NCBI GenBank assembly: GCA_002345215.1
Contig: DDVH01000025.1
Location: 121,435-185,434, forward strand
Source of the DNA: Anaerolineales bacterium UBA2317
GTDB taxonomy: Bacteria; Chloroflexota; Anaerolineae; Anaerolineales; Villigracilaceae
DNA length: 64,000 nucleotides
Direction: 5' to 3'
The notes under the pieces were generated by a model. The model was given only the letters and a program-made list of their open reading frames with translations, was not told where the DNA came from and made no database searches. Shown piece by piece: positions 61,978-64,000 of the stretch; within the stretch, counting starts at the first letter, position 1; every line of letters starts with the position of its first letter. The translations under genes and the position numbers were made by a program.

Positions 61978-62778
61978 ATGGGTTTACTTGAAGGAAAGAA
62001 TGCACTGATTTTTGGTTTGGCAAATGAACGTTCGATTGCTTGGGGCATTACGCAGGCTTTCAAACGCGAAGGCGCAAATTTAGGAATTAGTTATGCAGGT
62101 GAGATGCTTGAAAAACGTGTGAAGCCGCTTGCTGAACAAGTTGGTTGTACATGGGTGGAAGAATGTGATGTGACTAATGATGACCAAATTAAAGCAGTGG
62201 CAGAAAAAGCCGCCAAACATTTTGGAAAAATTGATGTGCTTGTTCATTCCATTGCTTTTGCTGGCAAAGATGAATTGAGCAAACCATTTCATGAAACCAG
62301 CCGCGAAGGTTTTCGAGTTGCATTGGATGTTTCTGTTTATTCATTCGTAGCATTGACTCATGCATTCTTGCCAATATTAAACCCCGGCGCTTCTGTGATG
62401 TGTTTGACGTATGGTTCTGGCGCGGTGAAAGTTGCCCCCCATTACAATGTGATGGGCGTTGCCAAAGCCGCATTAGAATCTGCAACCCGATATTTGGCGT
62501 ATGATTTGGGTCCGCAAAAGATTCGTGTGAATGCAATTTCAGCAGGTCCGATTCGTACTTTAGCGGCGGCAGGCGTTGGCGGATTTAGAGATATGTACAA
62601 GCATTTTGCAGATTTATCTCCCATGCGTGAAAATGTAACCATTGAAGATGTAGGTGATACGGCTGTCTTCTTAGCATCTGATTTGTCAAAACGTGTAACG
62701 GGTGAAATCCAATACATTGATTCTGGTTTCAATATTATGGGCGTGCAAATTGGTCCGAAAGATGAGAAGAGTGAATAG
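61978..62778 (+). CDS. fabI: Enoyl-ACP reductase (NADH)
   Basis: 266 residues. [21 protein letters not shown], the active-site [13 protein letters not shown] (Tyr-x6-Lys), and [15 protein letters not shown] are those of FabI. It reduces enoyl-ACP, the last step of fatty-acid elongation, and is the triclosan target. AAGGAG precedes the ATG. Confidence 0.96.
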   Translation: MGLLEGKNALIFGLANERSIAWGITQAFKREGANLGISYAGEMLEKRVKPLAEQVGCTWVEECDVTNDDQIKAVAEKAAKHFGKIDVLVHSIAFAGKDELSKPFHETSREGFRVALDVSVYSFVALTHAFLPILNPGASVMCLTYGSGAVKVAPHYNVMGVAKAALESATRYLAYDLGPQKIRVNAISAGPIRTLAAAGVGGFRDMYKHFADLSPMRENVTIEDVGDTAVFLASDLSKRVTGEIQYIDSGFNIMGVQIGPKDEKSE

Positions 62779-62784
62779 GTAATC

Positions 62785-62918
62785 GATGGTCGAGTAGGGC
62801 TGATTAAAACGAAGCCCGTATCGAGACCATAAGTTTTCAAATAATTTTTTATCTCAACAATTACTGCTGGTTTCGATATGCCCTTCGCAACAAACGCTCA
62901 GGGCTACTCAACCAGCGG
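62785..62918. repeat. GGTCGAGTAG inverted-repeat element
   Basis: GATGGTCGAGTAGGGC..CGTATCGAGACCAT at the left and CTGGTTTCGATATGCCC..GGGCTACTCAACCAG at the right form nested inverted repeats over about 134 bases between fabI and the bactofilin gene. A core of this family is inserted in the repeat at 45109. Confidence 0.65.
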
Positions 62919-62947
62919 TTTTGTTTATAAGGTAAAATTGAATCAAT

Positions 62948-63463
62948 ATGTTTAAACGCAACTCAACTCCCGCCGAAACCTCTCAACCTGTGCAAGCCGT
63001 TGAAAGAATCACCTCTGTGCTTGGCTCAGGCGTGATTTGGCATGGCAGTATCAATGGTTCTGGTGGCGTGCGTATTGAAGGTGCATTCGAAGGTGAAATT
63101 GCTCTGCGTGGCATGTTAGTCGTTGGCGAAACTGGTCGCGTTACTTGTCAAAATGTTCGCGCCAATACTGTCATTGTGGCTGGGGCTGTACGCGGAAATA
63201 TCACCACACAAAAACTTGAGATACGTTCATCAGGCAGAGTTTGGGGAGATGTAGTCACAACTGCATTCGTAACAGAAGAAGGTGCATTCCTTCGTGGTCA
63301 AATTCGCATGGAAGAATCAGTAGAATTGAATATCGAACCTACTCCTGAAACCACGCCATCCGAAGCCGCTGTGGAAGAATCTATTGCACAAACGCAGATT
63401 CAAATTCCTGAAACTCCTGTGATTGACTCAACTCAAAAAATGACGCGAAAGAAGAAAAGTTAA
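62948..63463 (+). CDS. Bactofilin
   Basis: 171 residues. The central beta-helix (about 20-125) has repeated strand turns, such as SVLGSGVIWHGSINGSGGVRIEG-type text, GEIALRGMLVVGETGRV and GDVVTTAFVTEEGAFLRGQIRME. The ends are polar and disordered. Bactofilins polymerise without nucleotide and help shape the cell or place wall enzymes. Confidence 0.9.
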   Translation: MFKRNSTPAETSQPVQAVERITSVLGSGVIWHGSINGSGGVRIEGAFEGEIALRGMLVVGETGRVTCQNVRANTVIVAGAVRGNITTQKLEIRSSGRVWGDVVTTAFVTEEGAFLRGQIRMEESVELNIEPTPETTPSEAAVEESIAQTQIQIPETPVIDSTQKMTRKKKS

Positions 63464-63547
63464 CCCGCTTCTTTCTTAGGGGCAATCTGATTCTGCTAGG
63501 CAACATTTTCTAAACCCCAAAGTACGATGCACCCCTTTAATTCCAAC

Positions 63548-64000
63548 ATGAAATACACCGACCTCAAAATTCAAACTCAACGTGAATTCCCAAACAACAT
63601 GCGGACTCAAGGTTTTGGCTGGCTTGCCCGTGCAGGCTATCTGACTCGTGAAAATGAATTAACGAATTTAGGAAAACATTTCATTTCACATTTACAAAAT
63701 TTAACTAACACCACATCTTTCATCTTTCCATTTTCGTTTTTATCAAACGAAAATCAAATTTATTTTCCACTTTCAACTGGTGACATTGAACTCATCCATT
63801 GCGAATCATGCAAATACACAGAACGAATTGAATTAGCAAAATTCAAAAAAGAATCTTTGTCACAAGAAGAAGTTTTGCCTATCCAAAAAGTCGAAACGCC
63901 AAATTGCAACACGATTGAGTCGCTTGCGAATTTTCTAAACATTCCCAAAGAAAAAACTGCCAAAGCATTGATGTTCACTCGCGTCTCTGACAATCAATTT
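63548..64000 (+). CDS. ProRS-like protein without the catalytic core, YbaK editing domain beginning (partial)
   Basis: 151 residues inside the window; the 3' end is outside. The N-terminus MKYTDLKIQTQREFP and LARAGYL recall the start of prolyl-tRNA synthetase, but the chain then goes within about 60 residues to GDIELIHCESCKYTERIELAKF and TIESLANFLNIPKEKTAKALMF, the stretch that leads into the ProRS insertion (YbaK-type) domain. The class II motif 1 and 2 region is absent. This suggests a shortened paralogue used for editing of misacylated tRNA; the unseen part could change the view. Confidence 0.65.
   Translation, partial: MKYTDLKIQTQREFPNNMRTQGFGWLARAGYLTRENELTNLGKHFISHLQNLTNTTSFIFPFSFLSNENQIYFPLSTGDIELIHCESCKYTERIELAKFKKESLSQEEVLPIQKVETPNCNTIESLANFLNIPKEKTAKALMFTRVSDNQF

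Noticed and set aside
1..64000. CRISPR arrays, prophage, integrase or complete insertion sequences
   Set aside because: No direct-repeat array with regular spacers and no transposase, integrase or phage structural gene was found; all repeats seen are short inverted-repeat elements.

Overview
The window looks like a chromosomal segment of a member of the Chloroflexota, most probably an Anaerolineae-type bacterium. The DNA is AT-rich. Reasons for this placement are the many lipoproteins with an LSAC lipobox followed by Thr/Pro-rich tails, the SipW-dependent-type exported protein, the NBR1-type Ig-like lipoprotein, TolB-like propellers, a RecA/RpsA/LysS/GreA/FabI housekeeping set, and the lack of any outer-membrane (LPS, BAM, TonB) gene. 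This is inference from gene content; no 16S gene is present. Coding density is high, there is no phage, plasmid or CRISPR region, and I found no intact rRNA or tRNA gene.

Layout. 1-3200: an edge gene start, then a minus-strand module of three exported or envelope genes headed by a c-di-GMP-I riboswitch with a terminator. 3280-8623: acyltransferase, then a MacB-type ABC exporter whose ATPase carries two cyclic-nucleotide-binding domains. 8627-15631: SLC13 permease, recA, and several surface lipoproteins. 15759-24122: an accessory stretch of small metabolic, membrane and nuclease genes (MDR reductase, MFS pump, membrane Mrr nuclease, DUF2200 between two 96-bp inverted-repeat elements, esterase, GIY-YIG, DUF1905, methyltransferase). 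24152-28829: serine biosynthesis block (ParB-fold putative serine kinase, serC, serA, DUF1015) around a divergent promoter. 28884-33951: dipeptidase, rpsA, and a ChlI/ChlD-like AAA+/VWA pair. 33998-37686: amine oxidase, Ddn-type oxidoreductase, and a membrane protein plus lytic transglycosylase behind a promoter with two GAAC-N4-GTTC operators. 37735-42383: two-component system, RluA, cupin, TsnR-like rRNA methyltransferase, META lipoprotein. 42470-51422: ABC-2 exporter, SIMPL protein, kynureninase, lysS, greA, PIG-L deacetylase. 51559-58801: PilZ protein, MDR dehydrogenase, RDD protein, cation/proton antiporter, ComB-like phosphatase, PTPS/QueD-like protein, glycosyltransferase, DEAD-box helicase, and a cold-shock gene with a structured leader. 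58987-64000: phosphoesterase, EVE-like protein, epimerase, Mpg glycosylase, fabI, bactofilin, and a ProRS-like editing protein cut by the window edge.

The strongest regulatory signals are four. (1) A c-di-GMP-I riboswitch whose aptamer 3' strand can also pair with the terminator arm sits before an exported-protein/signal-peptidase operon. (2) Tandem SOS-type operators lie on a consensus promoter, and a related imperfect box lies in the recA promoter. (3) The csp leader has a terminator-like hairpin and an anti-Shine-Dalgarno strand. (4) The serC and serA promoters are back to back. Intergenic DNA is rich in short inverted-repeat elements of several families, some of which act as terminators and one of which is inserted inside another.
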